From the NCBI RefSeq assembly GCF_008520305.1, contig NZ_ML703300.1, positions 1 through 58,392 of the forward strand: DNA of 58,392 nucleotides, given 5' to 3'. This DNA is from Mesorhizobium sp. SARCC-RB16n (GTDB taxonomy: Bacteria; Pseudomonadota; Alphaproteobacteria; Rhizobiales; Rhizobiaceae). Positions within the stretch are counted from its first letter, which is position 1, and each line of letters opens with the position of its first letter. The translations under genes and the position numbers were made by a program. This document shows positions 9,436-18,126 of the stretch, in pieces. The notes below the pieces were generated by a model, which was not told the origin of the DNA, did no database searches, and saw nothing but the letters and a program-made list of their open reading frames with translations.

Positions 9436-10212
9436 TTACGACGGCTTTTGCTGCGGATATAGGACTTGGGCACCAGCGGCTTCGATCTGCTTCAGCACGT
9501 CCAGTGCCGGCTTCCGGTCGGTGATGATCGAGGAAATCGCTGAATGGGGCAGGATCCTGTAACGCACCGACAAGCCAAATTTGGTGTGATCGGCGAGAAC
9601 GACGATTTTCCGCGTCTGTTCGGAAAGTGTCGCGGCGAGGTCCTGCCCGACCTGTTCATGGTCGAAGACGCCTAATGCGGGATGCACGGCGTTGACCCCA
9701 ATGAAAGCAACATCGATCTGCTGTTCGCGAAGCGTGCGCAGACCAAGGAACCCTGTCACGGTCCGGAAGTCTGGATCGAATTCACCCCCCAGCATGACGA
9801 CGCGATGCCGACGGCCGTCGGCAGCTGCGATCGCTATATCGACCATGTTGGTGACGATGCGCATCTCCGGCAAGGCCGAGATGCGACGAGCCAGTGACAG
9901 CACCGTACTGCCGCCCCCCAAGAAGAGGTTCTGCCCGGGCTTGAGAAGACCGAGCGCTATCTCGGCAATAGCGTTCTTTTCCGCACGCTGAGAAATCGCG
10001 CGCGACGAGACGGCCAACAGCTTAGGCTGCTGCGTGGCGACGGCCCCACCATGGACGCGCACGATCAAGCCGTCCTGTTCGAGTTGTTTGATATCGCGGC
10101 GCGCGGTTTCTTCGGAGACATTGAAGTGCAGCATCAGGTCGCGGATGCGCACTTCGCCGTCCGCGTGGATCATCTCGATGAGTTTTTTCTGGCGGCTGTG
10201 ACTGAACGACAT
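9436..10212 (-). CDS. DeoR-family transcriptional regulator
   Basis: A 258-residue DNA-binding repressor. The N-terminal winged helix-turn-helix runs LIEMIHADGEVRIRDLMLHFNVSEETARRDIKQL, followed by the typical VRVHGGAV wing. The C-terminal DeoRC sensor domain has LFLGGGSTVLSLARRI and HTKFG. Members usually sense phosphorylated sugars. I chose the Met at 10212 (MSFSHSRQKK) because the family begins just before the helix-turn-helix; a Met 16 codons upstream is possible. It lies directly upstream of importer operon A on the same strand and diverges from importer operon B, so it may control both. The arrangement recalls accR before the agrocinopine (sugar phosphodiester) uptake genes of Agrobacterium, which is an inference from family knowledge. 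Confidence 0.9.
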   Translation of the reverse strand: MSFSHSRQKKLIEMIHADGEVRIRDLMLHFNVSEETARRDIKQLEQDGLIVRVHGGAVATQQPKLLAVSSRAISQRAEKNAIAEIALGLLKPGQNLFLGGGSTVLSLARRISALPEMRIVTNMVDIAIAAADGRRHRVVMLGGEFDPDFRTVTGFLGLRTLREQQIDVAFIGVNAVHPALGVFDHEQVGQDLAATLSEQTRKIVVLADHTKFGLSVRYRILPHSAISSIITDRKPALDVLKQIEAAGAQVLYPQQKPS

Positions 10213-10424
10213 GGTTCTCTCGATTTGGCCTTGGCGGAGACTAACCAAGTCAACGAGCAAATGTCACTGGGACAAGCGCTGGGGCCGAGCGTTGGCCAAA
10301 ATTGGCCCCGGCTTTGAGGCGAGAAACTCAATCGAATTTCCATCGACGCCGGAGCTTTGCTCGTGGCGACCGGCGCACCGGCTGGACGCGTCATGAAAGC
10401 GTTACAAGATGGACCTATGAAAGG

Positions 10425-10442
10425 TACCTAGACATCTGGTCA
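10425..10442 (+). promoter_or_regulatory. Candidate PhnF operator upstream of importer operon B
   Basis: The motif TACCTAGACATCTGGTC is almost identical (one mismatch) to 18079-18095 upstream of phnG. Its core, CTAGA-CA-TCTGG, is an imperfect copy of the perfect palindrome CTAGACATCTAG at the second site. It lies about 45 bp before the first permease gene. A GntR-type operator is the natural reading, and PhnF (17264-17965) is the only GntR-type regulator in the window. Confidence 0.6.
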
Positions 10443-10485
10443 TCACAGATGGCTTCAGGTCATTCGCTGCGACAGAGGAGGTCCG

Positions 10486-11397
10486 ATGTTTTTCCTGTCA
10501 AGAGCCTTGCGCAGCGCTTTGACCCTATGGGCGATTGTCAGCGTCGTGTTCGTCGCGACACGGCTCACCGGGGACCCGACATATTACCTTATGCCCGCCG
10601 AGATGCCCGAACAGCAGCGCGTGGAGCTTAGGGAAAAGCTTGGACTGAATGATGACATCGCGACGCAATATCTGCGGTATGGCAAAGCGCTTGTTCGAGC
10701 CGACTTCGGCCGCAGTTTCTTTTCCAACCGCCCGGTAGCCGACCTTTTCTTCGAGCGCGTCCCAAACACCCTGCTTTTGACCATCCCGGCGTTCTTGCTC
10801 TCCGTCGCCATGGGCTTGTGTGGCGGCATTTGGGCAGCGCTCCGCCACAACAGCCTCTTCGACCGCGCGCTTACGACCGCAACCGTCGTGATGCAGGCGC
10901 TGCCGAATTTCGCTGTCGGCATCGCCGCCATCCTGATCTTCAGCCTGTCGCTGCGGCTCCTGCCCAGTGGCGGCATGGGCACCTGGAAACATATGGTCTT
11001 GCCGGTGATCACGCTTGCGCTTGCAAGCTCAGCCAACATCGCCCACCTCGTTAGAAGCAGCATGCTTGAGGTCCTGGCACAGGATTACATGCGCTATGCC
11101 CGCAGCAAAGGCTTGAGCCCCGCAGTCGTCGTGCTGAAGCATGGACTGAGAAACGCGATCCTACCCGTCTTGACGATTCTGGGCCTCCAGTTCGGCGGCC
11201 TCGTGGCCGGCGCGGTCGTCACCGAGACGGTGTTCGCGTGGCCGGGCGTTGGCCGCCTGGTGATCGACGCCGTCATGAAGCGCGACTTTGCCGTGCTTCA
11301 ATTCGGAATCCTGATGTTCTCGACGGCGATCATCCTCGCCAATCTTGTTGTCGACCTCGCCTATGGGCTGCTTGATCCGCGCGTGCGGGGGAAATGA
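10486..11397 (+). CDS. ABC importer B permease, DppB/OppB type
   Basis: A 303-residue inner-membrane permease and first gene of importer operon B. It begins MFFLSRALRSALTLWAIVSVVFVATRLTGDPTYY, continues with VELREKLGLNDDIATQYLRYG and GRSFFSNRPV, has an EAA-type loop at YARSKGLSPAVVVLKHGLRNAILPVL and ends DLAYGLLDPRVRGK. A strong AGAGGAGG ribosome site lies 5 bp before the ATG. The preceding 270 bp form a divergent promoter region shared with the DeoR-type gene and include the PhnF-like site. It is clearly homologous to, but far diverged from, the importer A permease at 4730-5671. Confidence 0.92.
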   Translation: MFFLSRALRSALTLWAIVSVVFVATRLTGDPTYYLMPAEMPEQQRVELREKLGLNDDIATQYLRYGKALVRADFGRSFFSNRPVADLFFERVPNTLLLTIPAFLLSVAMGLCGGIWAALRHNSLFDRALTTATVVMQALPNFAVGIAAILIFSLSLRLLPSGGMGTWKHMVLPVITLALASSANIAHLVRSSMLEVLAQDYMRYARSKGLSPAVVVLKHGLRNAILPVLTILGLQFGGLVAGAVVTETVFAWPGVGRLVIDAVMKRDFAVLQFGILMFSTAIILANLVVDLAYGLLDPRVRGK

Positions 11398-12281
11398 TCA
11401 TGACCATCGCTGTGCACGCGTCGCCCGACGATCCACGTCTTCCGGCTCCAAGCCGCCACGGCATACCGGTGGTGACAACCGTCTCGATCCTCGTTCTCTG
11501 CGTCATCGTCTTATTGGCTGTCGCCGCTCCCGCGATCGCTCCTTACGACATTGCCACGCAAAGCTTGCTGAGCAGGCTGCGGCCGCCAGTGTTTGTCGGC
11601 GGGGGCGCCGATCATCTGTTGGGAACGGATCATCTCGGGCGCGATATGCTCGCACGTCTCCTGTTTGCGACGCGCACGACGTTGCTCATTGCCTGCGCTG
11701 GTGTCTTGGTCGGCGTGGTCGCCGGCACGCTCGGCGGCTTGATAGCGGGAACATCAGGAGGATGGATCGACCAGTGCCTCTCGGCTGTGGTCGACGCACA
11801 GGCCGCCGTGCCAACCACTCTGGTGGCTCTGACGGCAGTCGCCCTTGCCGGCACCAGTCCGCTTATCCTGGTGATGATCATCGGCTTTTCCGACTACTAT
11901 AAATATGCCCGCGTCGTCCGCGGGGAAGTTGCGGCGCTGCATGGACGCGCGTTTATCGAAGCAGCCCGCAGCTCGGGTGCCTCGCCCTGGCGCATTGCCA
12001 TGCGTCACGTCCTTCCCAATACGTTGTCGCCCGTCATCGTGCTTGCCAGCCTGAGCTTTGCCGAGATCGTCGTGCTGGAATCCTCGCTTTCGTTTCTTGG
12101 GGTCGGCATTCAACCGCCAAACGTTTCCCTCGGATCCCTCCTCGGCGAGGCGAGAAACTACCTGATCACCACACCATGGCTGGCGATAACCCCGTGCGTC
12201 GTAATCGTGATGATCACGGTTGCGGCAGCCATGATCGGCGATTGGTTGCGCGCCTCCCTCGATCCCCGCGGCCGCGCCTGA
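11394..12281 (+). CDS. ABC importer B permease, DppC/OppC type
   Basis: A 295-residue inner-membrane permease that pairs with the preceding DppB-type subunit, whose stop it overlaps by 4 bp (ATGA). Visible features are the first hydrophobic helix (VSILVLCVIVLLAVAAPAIA), LLGTDHLGRDMLARLLFATRTTLLIA, the EAA-type loop FIEAARSSGASPWRIAMRHVLPNTLSPVIV, and SSLSFLGVGIQPPNVSLGS near the C-terminus, which ends LGDWLRASLDPRGRA-like. All are standard for DppC-type subunits. The substrate is unknown; the operon includes an intact phosphodiesterase and leads into the phn genes. Confidence 0.92.
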   Translation: MIMTIAVHASPDDPRLPAPSRHGIPVVTTVSILVLCVIVLLAVAAPAIAPYDIATQSLLSRLRPPVFVGGGADHLLGTDHLGRDMLARLLFATRTTLLIACAGVLVGVVAGTLGGLIAGTSGGWIDQCLSAVVDAQAAVPTTLVALTAVALAGTSPLILVMIIGFSDYYKYARVVRGEVAALHGRAFIEAARSSGASPWRIAMRHVLPNTLSPVIVLASLSFAEIVVLESSLSFLGVGIQPPNVSLGSLLGEARNYLITTPWLAITPCVVIVMITVAAAMIGDWLRASLDPRGRA

Positions 12282-12349
12282 CAGGCGCAGCTCCGACCCG
12301 TTTCCTGCAGGAAAGACCAAACAACATTCCCTCACCAAGGAGACCCCTA

Positions 12350-13864
12350 ATGCGAAGACTACTCTTGGCTATGGCCATCATGCTGCCGACCTTCGCGGTC
12401 GCGCAGGAGGATACGCGGCCCCCTCTCACCGTCGGCGTCAACACGGTTCGCAGCAACTTCGATCCCGGAATGGCGCTCGGAAACGTTGACATCCCGATTA
12501 CCTACAACATGTTCGACACGTTAGTGGCCCGGGATTTTTCCAAAAGCAAGGACCGCACGTCCTATGAACTGGTTCCCGGCCTGGCGCAGAGCTGGAAACA
12601 GATCGACGATCGCACCACCGAGTTCTCGCTGCGACCTGGGGTGACCTTCCACAATGGTCAGCCGCTGACCAGCGCTGACGTCAAGTTCAGCCTGGACCGT
12701 ATTCTCGACCCGGCTTCCGACTATGTCGAAGCCAGAAACCTTCTCAAGGTCGTCGAGAAGGTCGACGCCGTCGATGATCTGACCGTGAGGATCACGACGA
12801 AGGCGCCAAGTCCGATCCTGCTGCAACTGTTGGCTTACCATAGCAGCGAGATTGTGCCGAAGGCATACTTCGAGTCCGTCGGGGAAAGTGGCTTCGGACA
12901 AAAGCCCGTGGGCACCGGTCCTTTTGCCTTCGTCAAGCTCCAGCCTGACGAGAGCATGGAGCTGAAGGCAAACGATACCTACTTCGGCGGGCGCCCGACA
13001 GTTTCCAAACTGACATTCAAGGCCATTCCCGAGGTTTCGGCTCGCATAACGGCACTTGCCAATGGCGAAGTCGATATCGTCAACAGCCTGCCGCCGGACC
13101 AACTGAAGGCCGTCGAAAGTCTCGGTTGCTGCGAAGTCCGCAGCACGCTCGCGAACCATCACTACATCAAATATAACACCTACAATCCAGTGATGGCCGA
13201 CAAGAAGCTGCGCCAGGCGCTCAATCTGGCAATCGATCGCCAGTTGCTCGTCGACGCCTTATGGGATGGCAAGGCCAAGATCCCGCATTCTGCGCAGTAC
13301 GAAGGATGGGAGCCCGGCCTTTACAATCCCAATCGCCCGACGCCGCCCTTCGACCAGGACAAGGCCCGACAGCTGCTCAAGGAGTCGTCCTACAAGGGAC
13401 AGCCGATCTACTACGTGACGCATCCGTCCTATTACACCAACGGCGTCCCTGTCGCCGAAGCCGTCGTTGAAATGTGGAAGGCGATCGGCGTCAATGCCAG
13501 TGTCCGCGTCGATGAAGGTTGGAGCAAGCTTGCAAAGGACAATCCGGTCGTCACCGTCAAGAACAGCTCGGACTGGGTCGTGCCCACGGATCCTGCGGTG
13601 ACCCTCTATATGACCTGGTCCAAGGACCTCTGGAAAGACGAGGCCCGGTTCGACGAGCTTGCCGAACAGGGCGAGACGACCCTCGATGTCAAGCGCCGCT
13701 ACGACATCTATCAGAAGATGATCGACATTTTCGAGGATGACGCCCCCGGCACCTACCTCTATCGCGCGCCGGATTTCTACGGGGTTCGATCCGGGATCGA
13801 GTGGCTGCCAAACACGGAATACACCATGGATTTCCGTGCCGCCAACATTCACTTCCAGAAGTGA
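12350..13864 (+). CDS. ABC importer B periplasmic binding protein (SBP_bac_5 family)
   Basis: A 504-residue solute-binding protein. Unlike its importer A counterpart it has an ordinary Sec signal, MRRLLLAMAIMLPTFAVAQ, probably cleaved after AVA. The ATG at 12350 follows an AAGGAGA ribosome site; the longer in-frame start upstream falls inside the permease gene. Family landmarks are FSLRPGVTFHNGQPLTSADVKFSLDRI, GTGPFAFVKL and RQALNLAIDRQLLVDALWDG. It sits after the two permease genes rather than before them, so the gene order differs from operon A. The ligand cannot be read from sequence. Two cysteines in LGCCEV are unusual for this otherwise cysteine-poor protein. Confidence 0.92.
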   Translation: MRRLLLAMAIMLPTFAVAQEDTRPPLTVGVNTVRSNFDPGMALGNVDIPITYNMFDTLVARDFSKSKDRTSYELVPGLAQSWKQIDDRTTEFSLRPGVTFHNGQPLTSADVKFSLDRILDPASDYVEARNLLKVVEKVDAVDDLTVRITTKAPSPILLQLLAYHSSEIVPKAYFESVGESGFGQKPVGTGPFAFVKLQPDESMELKANDTYFGGRPTVSKLTFKAIPEVSARITALANGEVDIVNSLPPDQLKAVESLGCCEVRSTLANHHYIKYNTYNPVMADKKLRQALNLAIDRQLLVDALWDGKAKIPHSAQYEGWEPGLYNPNRPTPPFDQDKARQLLKESSYKGQPIYYVTHPSYYTNGVPVAEAVVEMWKAIGVNASVRVDEGWSKLAKDNPVVTVKNSSDWVVPTDPAVTLYMTWSKDLWKDEARFDELAEQGETTLDVKRRYDIYQKMIDIFEDDAPGTYLYRAPDFYGVRSGIEWLPNTEYTMDFRAANIHFQK

Positions 13865-13895
13865 TCACCAGTCCTAACCAGGAGGGAAGGTCAGG

Positions 13896-14909
13896 ATGAA
13901 CCAGCGTGAACTTCTGCGCGTCGAAAACCTGCGCACCTATTTCTACTCGCAAGGCCGCACGGTCAAAGCAGTCGAGGACGTGTCATTTTCGGTCGAGCAG
14001 AGAAGCACTGTTTGCCTGGTCGGGGAATCCGGCTCAGGCAAGTCGGCAACCGCTTTTTCCATCCTGAACCTCATACCGAAGTCGCTAGGACGCATCGTAG
14101 CGGGGAAGGTCCTCTTTCAAGGAGAGGACCTTCTCCAGATTTCCCCAAAGCGGCACCGTGCCCTCCTTGGCAGCGATATCGCCATGATCTTTCAAGAACC
14201 CGCAACGGCGCTCAATCCCGTCTACACCGTTGGGGAACAGATCGCTGAGGTGCTTCGCGCCCATCGACGCTGCGATGCGCGTCAGGCACGGCGCCAGGCC
14301 AAGGCATTGCTTGACCGCGTCGGGATCCCTGACGCGGAGCGGCGGCTCGACGACTACCCGCATCAGCTTTCAGGCGGCATGCGCCAAAGAGCGATGATCG
14401 CGACCGCGATCGCTTGTCGTCCAAAACTGCTGATCGCGGATGAACCGACGACGGCGCTCGACGCGACCGTCCAGGCGCAAATTCTCTGCCTGCTCCACGA
14501 TTTGCAGCAAGAGACAGGGATGGCGTTGATGTTCATCACCCATGATCTCAGCGTGGTCGCCGAGATCGCGGATCGTGTTCTGGTCATGTATGCCGGCCGC
14601 GTCGTCGAAGAAGGCGCTGTCGGCCAAATTTTCGACGCCCCGCGCATGCCCTACACGCGCGGCCTTTTGGAAGCGCGGCCGAGCGTTCATGCCGGGGTAT
14701 CCTCGAGACGGCTCGCGGCCGTGTCCGGCAATCCGCCAGACCTCGCAAATCTACCTGATGGCTGCTCGTTTCGTCCACGCTGCGGCTACGCCGGCAATGG
14801 CTGCGACCAGAGCATGCCGGCACTCGAGACAATCAACGAACACAGCGTCCGCTGTTTCCATTGGCGTCAGATCGGAGCGTTTGCTCCAGTCCCGGAGGCA
14901 GCATTATGA
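13896..14909 (+). CDS. ABC importer B ATP-binding protein, OppD/DppD type
   Basis: A 337-residue cytosolic ATPase for importer B. It shows Walker [12 protein letters not shown]-loop region [12 protein letters not shown], signature [12 protein letters not shown], Walker [13 protein letters not shown] and H-loop FITHD, followed by the oligopeptide-type C-terminal extension with [15 protein letters not shown] good ribosome site (AGGAGGGAAGG) precedes the ATG by about 9 bp. It follows the binding-protein gene by 31 bp and overlaps the next ATPase by 4 bp. Confidence 0.92.
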   Translation: MNQRELLRVENLRTYFYSQGRTVKAVEDVSFSVEQRSTVCLVGESGSGKSATAFSILNLIPKSLGRIVAGKVLFQGEDLLQISPKRHRALLGSDIAMIFQEPATALNPVYTVGEQIAEVLRAHRRCDARQARRQAKALLDRVGIPDAERRLDDYPHQLSGGMRQRAMIATAIACRPKLLIADEPTTALDATVQAQILCLLHDLQQETGMALMFITHDLSVVAEIADRVLVMYAGRVVEEGAVGQIFDAPRMPYTRGLLEARPSVHAGVSSRRLAAVSGNPPDLANLPDGCSFRPRCGYAGNGCDQSMPALETINEHSVRCFHWRQIGAFAPVPEAAL

Positions 14910-15934
14910 ACGCCCACGCGCGCAGTCCTGACAAGGTCGAGAGGGCGGCAGCCGCTGCATCCCTAAGCAATGCTGCTTTGCTCGAGGTCGATGACCTTCG
15001 AGTGCATCTGCCGCTGCGCCGTCATTTTCCGTTCACTGCGAAACAGTCGATCAAGGCGGTTGACGGGATATCGCTGTCGATCGCTCGCGGTGAGATCGTC
15101 GGGCTGGTCGGCGAGTCTGGTTCAGGCAAAACGACGTTCGGTCGCGGCCTGTTGCGTCTTGTCGCTCCGAGCTCCGGGCGGATCCGGTTCAACGGGACCG
15201 ATCTGACGACCTTGTCCAGCGCGCAGATGCGGTCCTTCCGACGGTACATGCAGATGGTGTTCCAGGACCCCTATAGCAGCCTGAACCCGCGCATGACCGT
15301 CGGTGAAGCCGTGGCCGAACCGCTGTCGATCCACCATGCGGAGTTGACGAAGCGGGCGCGGGCCGAACGGGTGTTTGAGCTGCTGTCGCAAGTCGGGATC
15401 GCTCCAGAGTACGCCTCGCGTCACCCCCACGCCTTCAGCGGCGGGCAACGCCAGCGCATTGCGATTGCCCGAGCCCTTGCCACCGAACCGGACTTCATCG
15501 TCGCCGATGAGCCGGTATCGGCACTCGATGTCTCGGTCCAGGCTCAGATCGTCAATCTCCTTCTCGATTTGAGGGACAGGCTCGGCCTGACCATCCTGTT
15601 CATCTCCCATGACTTGGGTGTCATCAGCCACGTCGCCGATCGCGTCGTGGTCATGTATCTCGGCAAAGTCATGGAGATCGCGCCGCCGGCGCTATTTCGA
15701 AATGCGCCCGCGCATCCCTATACCCAAGCCCTGTTGTCCGCGCTTCCCGTCGAGCACCCAAAACTTCGGCATGCGCGGGTACCGTTGAAAGGCGAGATCC
15801 CGAGCGCTGTTCATCCTCCCACCGGCTGCGTCTTCAGAACCAGGTGTCCGAAAGCCAGTGCGGAATGCGCACAACTTGCGCCAGAGCTTCGGCAGGTCGC
15901 AGCCGCGCATTGGGTGGCATGCATCAAACATTGA
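14906..15934 (+). CDS. ABC importer B ATP-binding protein, OppF/DppF type
   Basis: A 342-residue cytosolic ATPase that pairs with the preceding OppD-type subunit. It has Walker A GESGSGKTTFG, Q-loop region FQDPYSSLNPRM, signature FSGGQRQRIAIARAL, Walker B FIVADEPVSALD and H-loop FISHD. The C-terminal cysteine cluster is CVFRTRCPKASAEC. I chose the ATG at 14906 because it gives an ATGA overlap with the upstream gene; a start 15 codons earlier also exists but lies within that gene. An Ala-rich stretch of about 30 residues precedes the ATPase fold. Confidence 0.92.
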   Translation: MNAHARSPDKVERAAAAASLSNAALLEVDDLRVHLPLRRHFPFTAKQSIKAVDGISLSIARGEIVGLVGESGSGKTTFGRGLLRLVAPSSGRIRFNGTDLTTLSSAQMRSFRRYMQMVFQDPYSSLNPRMTVGEAVAEPLSIHHAELTKRARAERVFELLSQVGIAPEYASRHPHAFSGGQRQRIAIARALATEPDFIVADEPVSALDVSVQAQIVNLLLDLRDRLGLTILFISHDLGVISHVADRVVVMYLGKVMEIAPPALFRNAPAHPYTQALLSALPVEHPKLRHARVPLKGEIPSAVHPPTGCVFRTRCPKASAECAQLAPELRQVAAAHWVACIKH

Positions 15935-15961
15935 TCTTTTTACTCCAGCAGGCAGATCCAC

Positions 15962-17188
15962 ATGACACGGCAGAAGCTTCTTCTCATCATGATCGACGGC
16001 GTCAGCGCCGATTATTTCGAAAATCACCGCCGCCGCTTGCCGAACCTCTCGTCACTGGCGGACGATGGATTTCTGGTCCGGCGCATGCGCTCTCCGGTCC
16101 CGGGCGTCTCGATGCCGGGTCGAGCGTCAATCCTGACGGGGGTTGGAGCTGACAAACACGGGATCTTCGGCAACCGGGTTCTGGACAACGGCGCTTTTGT
16201 CGGCGCCGAACCGGAACATGTCCGTGTACCCACGATCGCCACGCTTGCTTCGCGCGCGGGTCTGGATGTCGCCTGCATTGGCCATGCGCTCATCAAACCG
16301 GAAGACGCGTCGATCTATGTGCCACCCTGCTGGCTGCGCGGCCCAGGGTTCACCAAGATGCCGAGAGATGGGAGCATTTCGACGCTTTTGAGGGTGAAGG
16401 ATCCTCGCAACCGGTTGGCCGCTGTTCCCCTCCCCTCCTATACGAGGCGCGCCGATCAATCAGACGGGTCGTCGCCGACAACCGACACGCTGAGCGGCGA
16501 CCAGCTGACCATCGGCGCGGCTGCCAGGCTGCTACAGTCGAAGGAGGCGCCGGATTTCCTCATAACCGAGATCAATACGACCGATTATTTCCAGCATGAT
16601 TTTGGCTATGAAAGCGAGGAGGCTCACTTCGCCGTGGCTTTCGCGGACGCTCTCGTGGGCACCTGCCTGGAAAGCCTTCGCCGGGCGGACAGGCGCCAGG
16701 ACTATGCGATCGTCCTTGTCAGCGATCACGGCCATGGGAACATCGGGCGGTCTATCTTCCCTGGTCTGATCATTCCTGAAACCGTGTGGCAGTCGGAAGG
16801 CGCCACGCTGCACGTCCTGGTCAAAGACGAACAGGAACGCCAGCATGTGACGGAGAGGCTGTCGTCGCATGGTGCCCAGCCGTGGGGCAATGACCATGTA
16901 CCCGGTGATCTCGCGGACAAAATCGCCACATTCATGGCACCGGAAGGGTGTGACTTCGAGGAGATCCCGCACGATCATTCTTCCGGTGAGCCGCTCGGCC
17001 GCCCGAAGTACAAATCCACCCACGGTTTTCGGCCAGGCCTGCCTGCCGATGACCGTATGTGCATCTTCTCCGGTGCTGGGGTGCCCAAGGGTTTGGAAGA
17101 GATCGCCGATGCTACGCGCTTGACGCCCACGCTTGCGGCCATTCTTGGGCTTCCGCTTGACCTGTTCCCCGATCGCGCGCTTTTCTGA
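15962..17188 (+). CDS. Alkaline-phosphatase-superfamily phosphodiesterase B (intact)
   Basis: A 408-residue hydrolase of the alkaline-phosphatase superfamily, in the nucleotide pyrophosphatase/phosphonoacetate hydrolase branch. The full two-zinc site is visible: Asp12 (MIDGVSADYF), nucleophile Ser56 (MPGRASILTG), Asp208 and His212 (TDYFQH), Asp255-His256 (SDHGHG) and His354 (STHGFRPG). There is no signal peptide, so it acts in the cytosol on imported substrate. It is the last gene of importer operon B, 27 bp after the OppF-type ATPase, and precedes phnF. Likely reactions are hydrolysis of a phosphodiester, a phosphonate monoester or phosphonoacetate; sequence cannot choose among them. The frameshifted homologue at 2628-3883 has Thr in place of the Ser nucleophile. 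Confidence 0.88.
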   Translation: MTRQKLLLIMIDGVSADYFENHRRRLPNLSSLADDGFLVRRMRSPVPGVSMPGRASILTGVGADKHGIFGNRVLDNGAFVGAEPEHVRVPTIATLASRAGLDVACIGHALIKPEDASIYVPPCWLRGPGFTKMPRDGSISTLLRVKDPRNRLAAVPLPSYTRRADQSDGSSPTTDTLSGDQLTIGAAARLLQSKEAPDFLITEINTTDYFQHDFGYESEEAHFAVAFADALVGTCLESLRRADRRQDYAIVLVSDHGHGNIGRSIFPGLIIPETVWQSEGATLHVLVKDEQERQHVTERLSSHGAQPWGNDHVPGDLADKIATFMAPEGCDFEEIPHDHSSGEPLGRPKYKSTHGFRPGLPADDRMCIFSGAGVPKGLEEIADATRLTPTLAAILGLPLDLFPDRALF

Positions 17189-17199
17189 ATGGGATCGGT

Positions 17200-17234
17200 A
17201 TGATCTACCTTCCCTGCTGCGAGAGGTAGATCAT
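17200..17234. promoter_or_regulatory. Perfect 11-bp inverted repeat between the phosphodiesterase and phnF
   Basis: The arms ATGATCTACCT (17200-17210) and AGGTAGATCAT (17224-17234) are perfectly complementary, with a 13-nt spacer. No T-run follows, so it is a poor intrinsic terminator. The repeat ends 29 bp before the phnF start, where an autoregulatory operator would lie. Its sequence differs from the CTAGACATCTAG motif, so a second regulator or an RNA hairpin at the end of operon B is possible. Confidence 0.5.
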
Positions 17235-17263
17235 ATGAGAATCATCAAGGGCAATGGTGGGTC

Positions 17264-17965
17264 ATGAAGCGTTGGGAAATCGTTCGCGCGGGCCTTCTCA
17301 GCGATATCGACGCGGGTGCATTCGAAGATCGACGGTTACCAGGCGACTTCGTCTTGGCAGAGCGATTTGGTGTCAATCGCCATACCGTTCGAAATGCAAT
17401 CAAGGCGCTGGAAGCCGAAGGTGCTCTTCGGGTTCAACATGGTGTCGGCACTTTCGTTGCGGAGGATTTTGTGTCGCACAAATTGGACCGCGATCCGAGG
17501 TTCACCTACAAACTGCTTGGCCAGAACAAATCCGTTAAGCGCGAAATCCTGTCGATCGCCCAGGTCTCCGTCGGACCCGATATTGCAGATCATCTCAAGA
17601 TCGCCCCGTCGGCCCTCGTGACCGAAGTGAAATCCATCTCGTTCATCAATGAGTGGCCTCTGGCGACCGGATCGAGCTACCATCCCGTCGACAGGGTCCC
17701 TGGTCTCGCGGCCGCGTTCGAAGGGTTGAACTCCTTTACCGCGGCCTTGAAACGCTGCGGGATCGCCGAATACAAGCGCAAGTGGACCCGCATAACGGCG
17801 CGCCGGCCGACGCAGCAGGAAGCTCAGCTGCTGCGCATATCGTCGTCCAGTCCCGTCCTCTATGAGACCAATGTCGACGTCACGCCTGACGGCGCGCCGA
17901 TAAAATACGCGTTCAGCGCCATCCGCAGCGACAGATACGAATACCTGATCGAGGCCGACACCTGA
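17264..17965 (+). CDS. phnF: PhnF, GntR-family regulator of phosphonate genes
   Basis: A 233-residue transcription factor of the GntR/HutC type. The N-terminal winged helix-turn-helix includes LPGDFVLAERFGVNRHTVRNAIKALEAEGAL and the VGTFVAED wing. The C-terminal part is a UTRA ligand-binding domain with RISSSSPVLYETNVDVTPDGAPIKYAFSAIRSDR. PhnF proteins repress phosphonate uptake and C-P lyase genes. It sits between importer operon B and phnG on the same strand, and a GC-rich hairpin follows its stop. Copies of one palindrome before both flanking operons are the best candidates for its binding sites. Confidence 0.9.
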   Translation: MKRWEIVRAGLLSDIDAGAFEDRRLPGDFVLAERFGVNRHTVRNAIKALEAEGALRVQHGVGTFVAEDFVSHKLDRDPRFTYKLLGQNKSVKREILSIAQVSVGPDIADHLKIAPSALVTEVKSISFINEWPLATGSSYHPVDRVPGLAAAFEGLNSFTAALKRCGIAEYKRKWTRITARRPTQQEAQLLRISSSSPVLYETNVDVTPDGAPIKYAFSAIRSDRYEYLIEADT

Positions 17966-17967
17966 GA

Positions 17968-17992
17968 CGCGCCCTGACGCGGGGGGCGCGTT
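17968..17992 (+). terminator. GC-rich hairpin just after phnF
   Basis: Arms ACGCGCCC (17968-17975) and GGGCGCGT (17985-17992) pair perfectly around a 9-nt loop, 2 bp after the phnF stop codon. No T-tract follows, so it may attenuate transcription or protect the mRNA end rather than act as a classical terminator. It separates phnF from the promoter region of phnG. Confidence 0.45.
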
Positions 17993-18078
17993 GGCCGCAG
18001 CTGTGAAGCGAGCAGCTTGCCGTTTATTCACCGGGTAAATAGCCGCCCGTCATCAAACCGTCGCAACCGTCTCATAGA

Positions 18079-18095
18079 TACCTAGACATCTAGTC
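18079..18095 (+). promoter_or_regulatory. Candidate PhnF operator upstream of phnG
   Basis: TACCTAGACATCTAGTC contains the perfect palindrome CTAGA-CA-TCTAG and lies about 31 bp before the GTG start of phnG. The same 17-mer with one change occurs at 10425 upstream of importer operon B. Symmetry, position and repetition support a repressor site. Confidence 0.65.
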
Positions 18096-18126
18096 TTCGC
18101 GGTCTGCCCCGTGCAGAATATGCGGC

